From positions 1-64,000 of the forward strand of contig CAYUEN010000004.1 of assembly GCA_964443745.1 (NCBI GenBank): a stretch of DNA of 64,000 nt. The letters run 5' to 3'. This document shows positions 1 to 8,610 of the stretch, piece by piece. Positions within the stretch are counted from its first letter, which is position 1; each line of letters begins with the position of its first letter. The position numbers and the translations under genes were made by a program. This DNA is from CAYUEN01 sp964443745 (GTDB lineage: Bacteria; Campylobacterota; Campylobacteria; Campylobacterales; QNZT01). The notes beneath the pieces are model-generated. The model was not told the origin of the DNA. It did no database searches and was given only the letters and a program-made list of their open reading frames with translations.

Positions 1-1
1 G

Positions 2-1150
2 GAGGAGATCGTCGCGCCGGCTCTCAGATACGCCAGAGAGGGAATCACCCTCTCCGCGTTGCAGGCGGGATTCGTGAAACTGCTCGAGCCGATTCTGCTT
101 TCGACGGAGCAATCCCGGGCACTCTTTTTTCCTAAAGGGGAGTTGATAGACGAAAACCGCCCCTTCACCAATCCCGAATACGGGGATTTTCTCGAGCGGT
201 TCGCCCGAGAGGGAGCCGCGGTTTTCTATCGGGGCGAAATCGCCGAGCGTATCGATCGGCTCTGTCTGGAAAGAGGCGGTTCGCTTCGAAAGGAGGATTT
301 GGCCGGTTACGAAGTGGCGCTTCGAAAGCCGATCGGCTTTTCTTACGGAGGCGAACGGATTTTGACCAATCCTCCCCCTTCGGCGGGCGGGGTGTTGATC
401 GCGTTCGCACTGAAATTGCTGGAGGAGGCGAAGGTCGAATCTTTCGGTTCGGCGGCACATCTTGAGGAGCTGATCGAAACGATGGCGGTGACGGCGGAGT
501 TTCGAAGCGAACGTATCGACGGTTTTTTGCACGAATCGGGAGTGGAACGCGTGCTCGAAAACCGACGGCTTTTGTCACACTATCTTCTTTCGAAAAAGAG
601 CAGACTCGATCTGTGGGGCAATACGACCCATATCAGCGTGATCGACGCACGGAACAACTGCGCGTCCGTCACGACGACCAACGGCGAGGGAAGCGGGGAG
701 GTGATCCCGGGAACCGGAATCATGCTCAACAATATGCTCGGGGAGGAAGATCTCAATCCCCGAGGTTTTTTCGAATGGCCTGCGGGGATCCGTCTGCCTT
801 CGATGATGGCTCCGACGATGGTTTTGGAGAAAGAGCGTCCCAAACTGATTCTCGGCAGTGCGGGCAGCAACCGCATCCGAAGCGCGATCGTGGAGGTGGT
901 GATGAACCATATCGTTTTCGGTATGCCTATCCAGAAGGCGATCGACGCACCGCGTATCCACTACGAAAAGGGGGAACTCTTTTTCGAACCGGGATTCGAT
1001 CCTCAGACGGTGGAAGCGATCGCCGAACGCTACAAAACCAATCTCTTCGATACAAAAAGTATCTTTTTCGGAGGAGTCAACGCCGTAACGGGTACGTTCG
1101 AAGGGGGTGCGGATACCCGACGCGGCGGATCGGTGCAGATCGTGGAGTGA
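2..1150 (+). CDS. ggt: Gamma-glutamyltranspeptidase, 5' end outside window
   Basis: Gamma-glutamyltransferase normally works in the periplasm, cleaving the gamma-glutamyl bond of glutathione and glutamine. The frame is open from base 2, so the N-terminal part of the large subunit lies outside the window. The self-processing site is visible as GNTTHISV, with the nucleophilic threonine codon at about 623. Downstream are LLNNMLG and LPSMMAPT, the oxyanion/glycine segment GSAGSNRI, and the C-terminal GGADTRRGGSV typical of the family. GSAGSNRI differs slightly from the common GSPGGSRI. The gene ends with TGA about 100 bases before a GGDEF-like gene. A TTG at 59 is not a plausible start because homology continues upstream of it. 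Confidence 0.93.
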   Translation, partial: EEIVAPALRYAREGITLSALQAGFVKLLEPILLSTEQSRALFFPKGELIDENRPFTNPEYGDFLERFAREGAAVFYRGEIAERIDRLCLERGGSLRKEDLAGYEVALRKPIGFSYGGERILTNPPPSAGGVLIAFALKLLEEAKVESFGSAAHLEELIETMAVTAEFRSERIDGFLHESGVERVLENRRLLSHYLLSKKSRLDLWGNTTHISVIDARNNCASVTTTNGEGSGEVIPGTGIMLNNMLGEEDLNPRGFFEWPAGIRLPSMMAPTMVLEKERPKLILGSAGSNRIRSAIVEVVMNHIVFGMPIQKAIDAPRIHYEKGELFFEPGFDPQTVEAIAERYKTNLFDTKSIFFGGVNAVTGTFEGGADTRRGGSVQIVE

Positions 1151-1248
1151 TAAAAAAGTGCAGTATTCGTCGCCCCTGCCGATATTATCTCTATAAAAAA
1201 CCGCGTATCGAAAATCGAAATCTCTGCGCGGACAAAGGAGAAGCGTCG

Positions 1249-1644
1249 ATGAGAGACCAAGCTACCCTCGACCGAGACCTTCGGCATGCCACCTTCTCCG
1301 CTCTGATTCTGATCGATTGCGAAGGGGTTGAGGGAAGAGAAGTGGCGGATTTTCTGAAAGAGTTCGCCGACCGTTTCTCCTATACGCTCTACCGTTTGCA
1401 ACCCGGGTGTTACGCGCTCAGAGACCATGAACCTTTTCCAAACCATGCCCGTTTCGAATCCGAACTCGAACTTCTCCTTCAGGAGTCGAAAGTTCGATTG
1501 ACGCTCGGGATTTCGCTGGAGCGTCGGGATGCTCGAGAAAAGGCGCAAAAGGCGCTGACATTCGCAAAAAAACACGATCGCCGCATGATCGCCTACAGCC
1601 GTATGGTCGAAAATGCGCTGGAGACGGAGAGCGATCCGCTCTAA
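1249..1644 (+). CDS. Stand-alone degenerate GGDEF-like domain protein
   Basis: A 131-residue soluble protein. The stretch FSALILID near residue 20 and the C-terminal LTLGISL...A..KAL.FAKK....IAYS match the first and last strands and helices of a GGDEF (diguanylate cyclase) fold. The signature loop itself is missing: the expected site reads LYRLQPGCYALRD, with no GG[DE]EF, so cyclase activity is unlikely. It carries no sensor or receiver domain. The start is ATG after AAAGGAGAAGCG, a good ribosome binding site. It overlaps the convergent DUF4197 gene by 4 bases. It may be a regulatory remnant or a nucleotide-binding pseudo-domain; the fold call rests on motif spacing only. Confidence 0.6.
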   Translation: MRDQATLDRDLRHATFSALILIDCEGVEGREVADFLKEFADRFSYTLYRLQPGCYALRDHEPFPNHARFESELELLLQESKVRLTLGISLERRDAREKAQKALTFAKKHDRRMIAYSRMVENALETESDPL

Positions 1645-2444
1645 AAGGCTCCGAAAACTCTCTTGAGCAGTGCCGTATCACGCATAAGGGGATTGTCCCT
1701 GATCTGTTTCTCTTTGAGGGCGATCATCTTCATCAGACCGTCGATCGTTCGCTGCGTGACATACCCCTCCAGATCCTCCTCGTTTTCGGAGGGGAGATAT
1801 CGCTCCATTCCGAATTTTCCCGCCAGTGCGGTGATTTGGTCGTTTCGAAGGCTGCCGGTATGTGATTTGTAGAAGGATTGAAACGAACGGTAATATTTCG
1901 CGACGTCGTTGCGGGCCATACTCTTTGCGACGATCGGTTTGATGACGGATGCGAGTTCTTTCGTGGTATGTTCTCGAAAATAGTTCGTCGCGGCGTCGTC
2001 CGGGCCGGAGAGGATGCGTTTGGCATCCTCTATCGACAACTTTTTGATCGCATCGATGAAGATATCGGCCGTTTTGGGGGCCGCCTCTTCCGCCGCTTTG
2101 TTGAGAGCGGCGATCAGATCCGTGGCGTACTTTTCCCCGCCGACGCGTCCAAGCAGCTTCGCGGCGGTTTGGAGATGTTTCGGCAGCGGAATCTTCACCA
2201 TCGGATCGTTCAAATATCCTCCCTCTCGGCCCAGATTCGAAACAGCGTATTGTACGCCGTCGGCGAGAGCCTCTTTGAGTGCGGTATCCATGTCCGAACG
2301 CGAAAGAGAGGTGGCGTTTTCTCTCGGAGTCGGTTTTTGGAGTTGCTTCGCCTTTTGCATAATCCCGCCCAGCTGATCCTGCCAGCCGGCATATATCGCG
2401 GTCGAACCAAGAAAGAGGGTAAGCAGCAAGATCTCTTTTTTCAT
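1641..2444 (-). CDS. DUF4197 family exported protein
   Basis: This 267-residue protein has a short N-terminal signal sequence (MKKEILLLTLFLGSTAIYA) followed by a soluble helical region. The sequence matches the DUF4197 pattern: a di-helical start around GWQDQLGGIM, then ALKEALADGVQYAVSNLG and LRNDQITAL, and a C-terminal DGLMKMIALKEKQIRDNP. The function of this family is unknown; it occurs widely in the periplasm of proteobacteria. The ATG at 2444 overlaps the stop of the upstream amidohydrolase by 4 bases, so the two are probably translationally coupled. A frame extension upstream of this ATG would run into the amidohydrolase and was not used. Confidence 0.85.
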   Translation of the reverse strand: MKKEILLLTLFLGSTAIYAGWQDQLGGIMQKAKQLQKPTPRENATSLSRSDMDTALKEALADGVQYAVSNLGREGGYLNDPMVKIPLPKHLQTAAKLLGRVGGEKYATDLIAALNKAAEEAAPKTADIFIDAIKKLSIEDAKRILSGPDDAATNYFREHTTKELASVIKPIVAKSMARNDVAKYYRSFQSFYKSHTGSLRNDQITALAGKFGMERYLPSENEEDLEGYVTQRTIDGLMKMIALKEKQIRDNPLMRDTALLKRVFGAF

Positions 2445-3613
2445 GATGGCTCCTTCGGGGTGTGCAAAGGAAGCTCCTCTCGGATCAGATTGATCCAGAA
2501 ACGGGCTCCCGTTTCGATCAGATTGTCGTTGAAGTCGTAGTGTGAAGCGTGTAGAGGGATCGACGTCTCTCCCTCTTTCGAACCGAGCCAGATGTAGCAT
2601 CCCTCCTTTTTTTGAAGAAAGAAGCTAAAATCCTCCGATCCGAAACTGGAAGAGAATCGGGTGAGAACGCGGTGCGGGGGGACGGTCTTTCGGGCGGCTT
2701 CGAGCGCGCTTTGGATGTAGCTGTTGCATGTAGGCGGGTATTTTCGAGTATAGATCAGGCGTGCCCTCGCGCCGAAACTCTTCGCGATTCCTTCCGAAAT
2801 ACTCCGTAGGCGCGATTCTATCGTATCTTGTACCGTTTCGTCGTAGGAGCGTACCGATCCTTCGATCGTACAGTTGTCGGGAATGATGTTGAAAGCGGTG
2901 CCGCTCTCGATTTTGGCGACGGTGACGACGTGGGATTGGGCGGGAGCGATATCGAGTGCGGAGATCCCTTTGATCGCGAGTACGATGTGGGATGCGACGA
3001 CGATAGGATTGATGCCGCTTTGGGGCTGGGAGCTGTGAGCGGATTTGCCCCGGACTTCGATCTTCCACGTATCCACGGAAGACATGACGGCGCCGCTTTT
3101 GATCAAAAAGGTGCCCAGCGGTTCGTCCGGACGATTGTGCAGAGCGTAGATTCGATCGATCGGATAGGTTTCGAAAAGTCCCTCTTCGATCATCGTTTTC
3201 GCTCCACCTTCTCCCTCTTCCGCCGGCTGGAAGAGTAGGTAGACGGTTCCGTCGAATTCGATCTGTTCTTTCAGACTTTTCGCGGCGGCGAGCAGCATCG
3301 CGATATGGCCGTCATGACCGCAGGCATGCATACGACCGGGATGGCGGGAGCGGTAAGGAAGGTCGTTTTGTTCGGTGATCGCGAGCGCGTCCATATCGGC
3401 TCTCAGAGCGATCGAACGTGTACGGCTCCCTTTTTGGATCCATCCGACGATTCCTGTCTTCGCCCACCCCCTTTCGTAGGGGATCTTGTAACGCTCCAAC
3501 TCTTCTGCGATGAGGTCGCCGGTTTTCTTCTCTTCGAACGCGAGTTCGGGAATTTCGTGCAGACGATGTCGGATCTTTCTGAAATAGGCGGTATCGATCG
3601 TCGGCTCTCTCAA
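2441..3613 (-). CDS. M20 family amidohydrolase (hippurate hydrolase-like)
   Basis: A 390-residue metal-dependent amidohydrolase of peptidase family M20D, which removes acyl groups from amino acids (hippurate, N-acetyl or IAA conjugates). Metal-binding motifs are clear: LRADMDALAI, MHACGHDGH and FQPAEEGEGGA, plus a C-terminal SEDFSFF and HASHYDFND. A dimerisation domain lies in the middle (roughly residues 185-295). The start is TTG, overlapping the TGA of the upstream methyltransferase by 4 bases, which suggests coupled translation. Campylobacter hippuricase (HipO) belongs to the same family, but the substrate here cannot be decided from sequence. Confidence 0.9.
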   Translation of the reverse strand: MREPTIDTAYFRKIRHRLHEIPELAFEEKKTGDLIAEELERYKIPYERGWAKTGIVGWIQKGSRTRSIALRADMDALAITEQNDLPYRSRHPGRMHACGHDGHIAMLLAAAKSLKEQIEFDGTVYLLFQPAEEGEGGAKTMIEEGLFETYPIDRIYALHNRPDEPLGTFLIKSGAVMSSVDTWKIEVRGKSAHSSQPQSGINPIVVASHIVLAIKGISALDIAPAQSHVVTVAKIESGTAFNIIPDNCTIEGSVRSYDETVQDTIESRLRSISEGIAKSFGARARLIYTRKYPPTCNSYIQSALEAARKTVPPHRVLTRFSSSFGSEDFSFFLQKKEGCYIWLGSKEGETSIPLHASHYDFNDNLIETGARFWINLIREELPLHTPKEPS

Positions 3614-4305
3614 ATCTCCTCCTTCTGCAGGATCAAAAACGTCTTATCCGGCTCCTCCGCGAAAAGCGCGATATCTTCCATATCCAGCAGTTTCATTCCG
3701 GTACGCTCCATGATATCGGCGACATCGTGGTAGTATTGGATGATGGAAGCTTGGGATTTGCGCCAAAGGTCCCGCTCTTTTTCAAAAAGCGCGATATCGG
3801 TCGTAAGCAGGTCGTCTTCGAATCGTGCGTCTATCGCCAAAAACCTCTCCGGCGTTTCGTCGATCAGGCAGCCGGTAGCGACCTCTTCGAAACCGAAGCG
3901 GGTATTGATATCCGCCAGAAAAACTCCGCCCGGAGCCAGGATGCGGTGAACGTCGCCCAAAAACCGCTCCAGCGAGGGTTTGTCCAGATAGTTGAGCACA
4001 TCCGCGACGGCCAGAAGTGCGTCGTAGGCTCCTTGTTGCATTTCAAGCGGCTGAAAATGGGCGTTCGCTCCCTTGCTTCTTGCGATTTGGACCATCTTTT
4101 CGCTCAGGTCGATTCCTTTCGCTTCGTAACGCTCCTGCAGTTTCAGCAGCAAGGTACCGTTGCCGCATCCGATATCGAGTATACGCTCGACGGAAAAGCG
4201 ACGCAACCGCTTTAGATAGTGTTCGTAGAGTTTGGCGTAGGTATCGTAAAAGCCGATCATCGGCTCGATTTCGGCATACAGATCGAGGGGATTACGTTTC
4301 GTCAA
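3610..4305 (-). CDS. Class I SAM-dependent methyltransferase
   Basis: The SAM-binding motif I reads ILDIGCGNGTLLLKL, followed by the acidic end of strand 2 (GIDLSEKMV) and a post-motif YDALLAVADVLNYL. The N-terminus LDLYAEIEP..GFYD is typical of a Campylobacterota methyltransferase group of unknown substrate. I chose the TTG at 4305, which has AAAGAG seven bases upstream and leaves a 14-base overlap with the preceding gene. The ATG at 4347 has no good ribosome binding site and would overlap that gene by 56 bases. It sits in a minus-strand run with the TerB-like and M20 genes. Nothing in the sequence shows the acceptor substrate. Confidence 0.85.
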   Translation of the reverse strand: MTKRNPLDLYAEIEPMIGFYDTYAKLYEHYLKRLRRFSVERILDIGCGNGTLLLKLQERYEAKGIDLSEKMVQIARSKGANAHFQPLEMQQGAYDALLAVADVLNYLDKPSLERFLGDVHRILAPGGVFLADINTRFGFEEVATGCLIDETPERFLAIDARFEDDLLTTDIALFEKERDLWRKSQASIIQYYHDVADIMERTGMKLLDMEDIALFAEEPDKTFLILQKEEI

Positions 4306-4699
4306 ACAGCAACTCTTTGACTCTGTCGAAGATACAGTAGTCTTCATCTTTGCAGTTGTCGACGATGATGAATTTGTTGAGCATCTTCATAAATTGTAGT
4401 TTTTTGACTTCGTCGTCTCCCAACTGTTTTCTGACCACTTTCACGAATTTTTCGATATTTTCCTTAAAGTTTCGCTCGTCACCCAGAATCGCCTTCGCTT
4501 TGTCCGCATCGAGATGGAACTCTTTTTGAAAAAGGTCGCACACTTTGGAGAGCTCGTCCCTGTTTTCGACATTGTCGAAATTGATAATATGGCAGATGAT
4601 TCCGGCGGCCGCCTCCTGCAATGCTTTGGGGTCTTCGACTTCGAATATATTCTGCTCATGACCGATTTTGTCGAGCCAATCCTTGATATGCATATGCAT
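4292..4699 (-). CDS. TerB-like small helical protein
   Basis: A 135-residue soluble, mostly helical, acidic protein. The middle and end (FKENIEKFVKVV, DDEVKKLQFMKMLNKFIIVD, DYCIFDRVKELLF) resemble the TerB / DjlA-type helical fold, which has a repeated acidic residue pattern; this family link is tentative. No catalytic motif is seen. The ATG at 4699 has a strong GGAGGTG six bases upstream. The gene precedes the methyltransferase with a short overlap, so they are probably co-transcribed. It could equally be an unrelated helical protein of the phylum. Confidence 0.65.
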   Translation of the reverse strand: MHMHIKDWLDKIGHEQNIFEVEDPKALQEAAAGIICHIINFDNVENRDELSKVCDLFQKEFHLDADKAKAILGDERNFKENIEKFVKVVRKQLGDDEVKKLQFMKMLNKFIIVDNCKDEDYCIFDRVKELLFDET

Positions 4700-4751
4700 C
4701 CTACACCTCCTGTTTTCATTGTAGCAAAAAGCGAAAAAAATGACAATAGAT

Positions 4752-5162
4752 TCAGATGAAAAAGAGGGCCAGAATCAGGTAACGCACCCCTTTCGCGACC
4801 AGAACGAGTAGAAAGAATCTCTTGAAATCGTAATGCAGCACACCCGCCACGAAGGTGATCGGATCTCCGATGACCGGCGCCCAGGAGAGCAGCAGAACGA
4901 TCGCTCCGTAACGGGAGAAGAGATTTTCGGCGCGTTCGAAAGACTCTTTCTTCACGTAGTTGCGTTTTTCCAGATAGGCGATTCCGAAAGTGCCGAGGTA
5001 GTAGTTGACGCAAGAGCCGATCGTATTTCCCAGTGTCGCGGCGACAAGCAGCCCCCAGAGGTTGTAACCGGCCAGGATGTCGTACGCCAGAACCGCTTCG
5101 CTCACGACGGGCAGGAAAGTGGCGGCAGCCAGAGAAGAGAGAAAAAGGGTGAGATAGACCAC
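4752..5162 (-). CDS. YqaA family (DedA-like) inner membrane protein
   Basis: A 136-residue integral membrane protein with four to five hydrophobic segments. The family signature is clear: FLPVVSEAVL near the N-terminus, ATLGNTIGSCVNYYLG, then a loop with a charged helix, and LLSWAPVIGDPITFVAG. These belong to the YqaA branch of the SNARE-associated/DedA (VTT) superfamily, linked in general to lipid transport; the role of YqaA itself is unknown. The GTG at 5162 is chosen because the family begins right at the first membrane segment; a longer frame to 5201 starts inside the promoter region. It is transcribed divergently from rdgB across a 53-base spacer. Confidence 0.8.
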   Translation of the reverse strand: MVYLTLFLSSLAAATFLPVVSEAVLAYDILAGYNLWGLLVAATLGNTIGSCVNYYLGTFGIAYLEKRNYVKKESFERAENLFSRYGAIVLLLSWAPVIGDPITFVAGVLHYDFKRFFLLVLVAKGVRYLILALFFI

Positions 5163-5176
5163 GATCGAACCTATGC

Positions 5177-5195
5177 TATAATTTGGACAATTATA
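5177..5195. promoter_or_regulatory. Symmetric divergent promoter pair between yqaA and rdgB
   Basis: TATAAT on the plus strand (5177-5182) and TATAAT on the minus strand (5195-5190) form one inverted repeat, TATAATT-TGGAC-AATTATA. The plus element is placed to drive rdgB (ATG 5216), the minus element to drive yqaA (GTG 5162). The predicted starts fall inside or next to the opposing -10 element. Confidence 0.55.
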
Positions 5196-5215
5196 CCACA
5201 ACGAGAAGGGTTCGG

Positions 5216-5812
5216 ATGAAGATAGTACTTGCCAGTGGGAACAGAGGGAAAATCGCGGAGATCAAAGAGGCGTACGACGAATACGAGGTGATTCCCTATA
5301 CGGAGCTGATTCCCGCCTTCGAAATCGTCGAGGACGGGACGACCTATCGGCAAAATGCGATCATCAAGGCCGAAGCGATATACGACAGGCTCGAAGGAGG
5401 GCGCGAAGATTTCGTCGTTCTCGCGGACGACAGCGGGATCAGCGTACCCGCCCTGGGAGGCGTCCCCGGTATCTACAGCGCCAGATATGCGGGCGAAGGG
5501 GCGAGCGACAGGGAGAATCTGGAAAAACTGATTTTAACGCTGAAAAAACATGGCCTCTCTTCCGCGCCGGCCCACTACACCGCGGCGATCGCGATCGTAT
5601 CGAACAAAGGGGTTTTTACGGTACATGGCTGGATGTACGGCCGGGTGATCGACGAAGCCAGAGGGGAGAAGGGATTCGGATACGACCCAATGTTTATCCC
5701 CGAGGGGTTCGACAAGACGCTCGGAGAGTTGGACGGCGAGGTCAAACGTGCGTTTTCACACCGCTCCAGAGCGCTCGAACGCGCGAAGAAAATACTCGCA
5801 CTGCTTTCTTAG
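5216..5812 (+). CDS. rdgB: XTP/dITP pyrophosphatase (RdgB/HAM1)
   Basis: This enzyme hydrolyses non-canonical purine nucleotides (dITP, ITP, XTP) to monophosphates, keeping inosine and xanthosine out of DNA and RNA. The 198-residue length is normal. Motifs seen in order: VLASGNRGKIAEIKE at the N-terminus, the metal and substrate site ADDSGISVPALGGVPGIYSA, GEKGFGYDPMF, and the C-terminal KRAFSHRSRAL. The ATG at 5216 follows AGAAGGG at good distance; an upstream frame extension lacks homology. The stop overlaps the convergent chemoreceptor gene by 4 bases. Confidence 0.95.
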   Translation: MKIVLASGNRGKIAEIKEAYDEYEVIPYTELIPAFEIVEDGTTYRQNAIIKAEAIYDRLEGGREDFVVLADDSGISVPALGGVPGIYSARYAGEGASDRENLEKLILTLKKHGLSSAPAHYTAAIAIVSNKGVFTVHGWMYGRVIDEARGEKGFGYDPMFIPEGFDKTLGELDGEVKRAFSHRSRALERAKKILALLS

Positions 5813-6894
5813 CGAACGCTCTTTTCCTGCATGATCGCATCCAGAATGGAGAAGACCTGATCGCTCGCCCGCTCCATCTCCTCGAAAGCTTTGTCGAGTT
5901 TGTCAAAATCGGAGGGTTCTTTGGAGATGACGTCGAACACCTTGTGCGTGGCGTTGTGGACGGTGGCGTGCGGCGTTTCGAGCTTTCGGAAGCTGGGTCG
6001 CTTCTCGAAATAGGTCTTGCCGTCTCCTTCGTAATACCATTTTCCCAATCTGCAGTTGTGATGATCGACGAATTCGAATTGTTTTTCGGCGGTGATGGCG
6101 GAGAGGTAGGTATTGATTTTCCAGAGTACATGATCGAGTTTGGCGAGCGCCATGAAAACTCTGTCGTTGGTGTGGTTGTTGTGTTCGAGTACCTCTGCCA
6201 TCATATTCGTATTTTCCGAAAGAATTTGATCGAGTTGTGAGATTGCCGAAGCGGATTCGGAGATACTGCCGAGAATCTGCTCGAATCGTCCGCTGATGCT
6301 GACTACATCCTGCTTCATCGACTGAAGGGAGATATTGATTTCGCTGACCGCTTTGTCGGTTTGATCGGCGAGTTTTCGCACTTCGTCCGCCACGACGGCG
6401 AATCCCCGGCCGTGTTCGCCGGCTCTGGCCGCTTCGATCGCGGCGTTGAGTGCGAGAAGATTGGTCTGATCGGATATGTCCTTGATCATCGTCAGAACGT
6501 TACCGACGTCGTCGGCTCTCGTGGAGAGCGACTCCACCGAGTGCATCGATTCGTTCGAGAAGCTGTTGAGTTCTTCGAGACTCTGTGTGATGGCGGAGGT
6601 TTTTTGACTCGTGTTCGAGACGACATCGAGCAGTTCTAAGAGATCAAGATTACCCTGTTTGGATGCGGCTACCGAATCGGCGAGAGTTCCCTGAATATCG
6701 GTGATATTGGCTTTGAGTTGTCTGTTTTGTGCCTCCATCAGCCCTCTGGATGGGTCAAGGCGTTCCTTTTCGATCTCCTTGCGGAGAGTTTCGTTTTCCG
6801 CTTTGAGATATTCGATTTGCGATTCGAGTTCGTGTATTTTCACCGTATGTGCCGACATATCGAGAGTGTCGATCCGTTTTTTGAAGAGGGTCAT
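5809..6894 (-). CDS. Cytoplasmic chemoreceptor with C-terminal CZB domain (TlpD-like)
   Basis: A 361-residue methyl-accepting protein with no membrane segment. Residues 10-60 form a coiled coil. The receptor tip hairpin is intact (ISDQTNLLALNAAIEAARAG, then EHGRGFAVVADEVRKLA). The C-terminal third matches the chemoreceptor zinc-binding domain: LDHVLWK, DHHNCRLGKWYY and a later H-x3-H (HATVH), giving the His/Cys zinc ligands. This arrangement is that of Helicobacter TlpD and related soluble receptors, which respond to oxidants such as hypochlorite or to energy state. The signal here is inferred. No other chemotaxis genes are in the window. Confidence 0.92.
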   Translation of the reverse strand: MTLFKKRIDTLDMSAHTVKIHELESQIEYLKAENETLRKEIEKERLDPSRGLMEAQNRQLKANITDIQGTLADSVAASKQGNLDLLELLDVVSNTSQKTSAITQSLEELNSFSNESMHSVESLSTRADDVGNVLTMIKDISDQTNLLALNAAIEAARAGEHGRGFAVVADEVRKLADQTDKAVSEINISLQSMKQDVVSISGRFEQILGSISESASAISQLDQILSENTNMMAEVLEHNNHTNDRVFMALAKLDHVLWKINTYLSAITAEKQFEFVDHHNCRLGKWYYEGDGKTYFEKRPSFRKLETPHATVHNATHKVFDVISKEPSDFDKLDKAFEEMERASDQVFSILDAIMQEKSVR

Positions 6895-7005
6895 AGGGTT
6901 TTCCTTGGAATCGTTTGAATTTGATACATAATCGACTTTTTATCAGAAAATTTTATCTTTTTTCGTCCTGTGGATGCGGTCGCGCGGATTTAATCGAAAA
7001 AGTGG

Positions 7006-7011
7006 TATACT
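7006..7011 (+). promoter_or_regulatory. Probable -10 element for the HP0268-miaB operon
   Basis: TATACT about 45 bases before the ATG at 7057, preceded by an AT-rich stretch. It is the best -10 match in the 162-base spacer between the divergent chemoreceptor gene and the operon. Confidence 0.45.
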
Positions 7012-7056
7012 ATCTCTCAAAACGAACAGAATTATATTGACAAAGGTTTTTGACAG

Positions 7057-7299
7057 ATGGAACTGAAATTGGCCAAAAAGGAACTCAAAGGAAAATCCAG
7101 AACGATTTCGCTGGAGAAGATCGAAGAGATTTTGAAGAAAGAGAAAGAGAAAATTTTCTATTTCGATCATGACAACTCCCACAAAGATCTCGTCGCGCTC
7201 GTCGACCATTTCGAAAACGAAGGATACAGCGTCTATCTCAAAGAGGTGAGATACGGACTGGACGAAGAAGACTTTCTATACGAAGTCCATATCCTCTGA
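7057..7299 (+). CDS. HP0268-type small nuclease domain protein
   Basis: An 80-residue protein that resembles Helicobacter pylori HP0268: MELKLAKKELKG at the start, IFYFDHDNSHKDLVALVDHF in the middle and DEEDFLYEVHIL at the end. HP0268 has been reported to act as a nicking endonuclease and ribonuclease with an alpha/beta fold; I carry this over only as a family statement. Its position directly before miaB is the same as in H. pylori (HP0268-HP0269), which supports the assignment. It leads an operon running to 12493, with 9 bases to miaB. Confidence 0.85.
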   Translation: MELKLAKKELKGKSRTISLEKIEEILKKEKEKIFYFDHDNSHKDLVALVDHFENEGYSVYLKEVRYGLDEEDFLYEVHIL

Positions 7300-7308
7300 G
7301 GGGATTTT

Positions 7309-8610
7309 TTGAGCAAGAAGCTTTTTATAGAGACACTCGGATGTGCGATGAACGTGCGTGACAGCGAACACATCGTGGCCGAACTCACCCAAAAGGAGGC
7401 GTACACTCTCACCGACCGTTTCGAAGATGCCGATCTGATTTTGATCAACACCTGCAGCGTGCGGGAAAAACCGGTCCAGAAACTCTTCTCCGAGATCGGC
7501 CGTTTCGACAAGTACCGCAAAAAGGGAAGCAAATTGGGCGTCTGCGGCTGTACGGCGAGCCATCTGGGTGAAGAGATCATCAGGCGCGCTCCCTATGTCG
7601 ATTTCGTACTCGGAGCCAGAAACGTCTCCAAAATCACCGACGTTCTCCACCGAAAGGGGGCGGTGGAAGTCGATATCGATTTCGACGAGAGCACCTATGC
7701 TTTCAGCGAGTTTCGCACCACCCCCTACAAGGCGTTGATCAACATCTCGATCGGATGTGACAAGAAGTGCACCTTCTGTATCGTTCCCCATACCAGAGGA
7801 GAGGAGATTTCGATTCCGCCGGAATTGATCCTCGAAGAGGCTCGCAAAGCCGCGCGAAGCGGTGCGAAAGAGATCTTTTTGCTCGGACAGAACGTCAACA
7901 ACTACGGCAGGCGCTTCAGTGACGGCGGAGGCGGAATCGACTTTACCGATCTGTTGCAACGCGTGAGCGAGATCGACGAAGTGGAACGCATCCGCTTCAC
8001 TTCGCCCCATCCGCTCCATATGGACGAGAGGTTTCTCGAACTATTCGCCTCCAACCCGAAGATCTGTAAATCGATGCATATGCCGCTGCAGAGCGGATCG
8101 TCCAAAATCCTCAAAGAGATGAAGCGCGGCTATACGAAGGAGTGGTTTTTGGATCGGGCCGGGAAACTTCGCGAAATGGTTCCCAATGTTCATATCAGTA
8201 CCGATATCATCGTCGGATTTCCGGGCGAAACGGAAGCCGATTTCGAAGAGACGATGGAAGTGCTCGAAGCGGTTCGTTTCGAACAGCTTTTCAGTTTCAA
8301 ATACTCTCCGAGACCTATGACGAAAGCGGCGGAGTTTTCCGGTCAGGTCGACGCCGAGGTCGCATCGGAGAGATTGAGCAGACTGCAGCGACGTCACACT
8401 GAGATTCTCGACGAAATCGTCTCGGCGGAGAGAGGAAAAGTCCACGATGTCTATTTCGAAGAGCTCAGAAGCGGAGGGATGGTCGCCGGACGTAGCGACA
8501 ACAACTACATCGTGCAGGTCGAAGGGAGCGAATCGTTGCTGGGAAGGACGCTTCCCGTGAGGATTACCGAACCGAAACGAATGGTTCTATACGGTGAAGT
8601 GGTCCGCTAA
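7309..8610 (+). CDS. miaB: tRNA-2-methylthio-N6-isopentenyladenosine synthase MiaB
   Basis: MiaB is a radical SAM enzyme that adds a methylthio group to i6A37 in tRNAs reading UNN codons. The 433-residue length fits. The N-terminal UPF0004 domain has its three cluster cysteines (ETLGCAMN, NTCSVREKP, GVCGCTA). The radical SAM motif C-x3-C-x2-C appears in IGCDKKCTFCIVPHTRG, followed by GEEISIPPE, and a C-terminal TRAM domain ends the protein. The start is TTG at 7309, as the sequence before it gives no homologous extension. The last 17 bases overlap the DUF374 gene. Confidence 0.96.
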   Translation: MSKKLFIETLGCAMNVRDSEHIVAELTQKEAYTLTDRFEDADLILINTCSVREKPVQKLFSEIGRFDKYRKKGSKLGVCGCTASHLGEEIIRRAPYVDFVLGARNVSKITDVLHRKGAVEVDIDFDESTYAFSEFRTTPYKALINISIGCDKKCTFCIVPHTRGEEISIPPELILEEARKAARSGAKEIFLLGQNVNNYGRRFSDGGGGIDFTDLLQRVSEIDEVERIRFTSPHPLHMDERFLELFASNPKICKSMHMPLQSGSSKILKEMKRGYTKEWFLDRAGKLREMVPNVHISTDIIVGFPGETEADFEETMEVLEAVRFEQLFSFKYSPRPMTKAAEFSGQVDAEVASERLSRLQRRHTEILDEIVSAERGKVHDVYFEELRSGGMVAGRSDNNYIVQVEGSESLLGRTLPVRITEPKRMVLYGEVVR

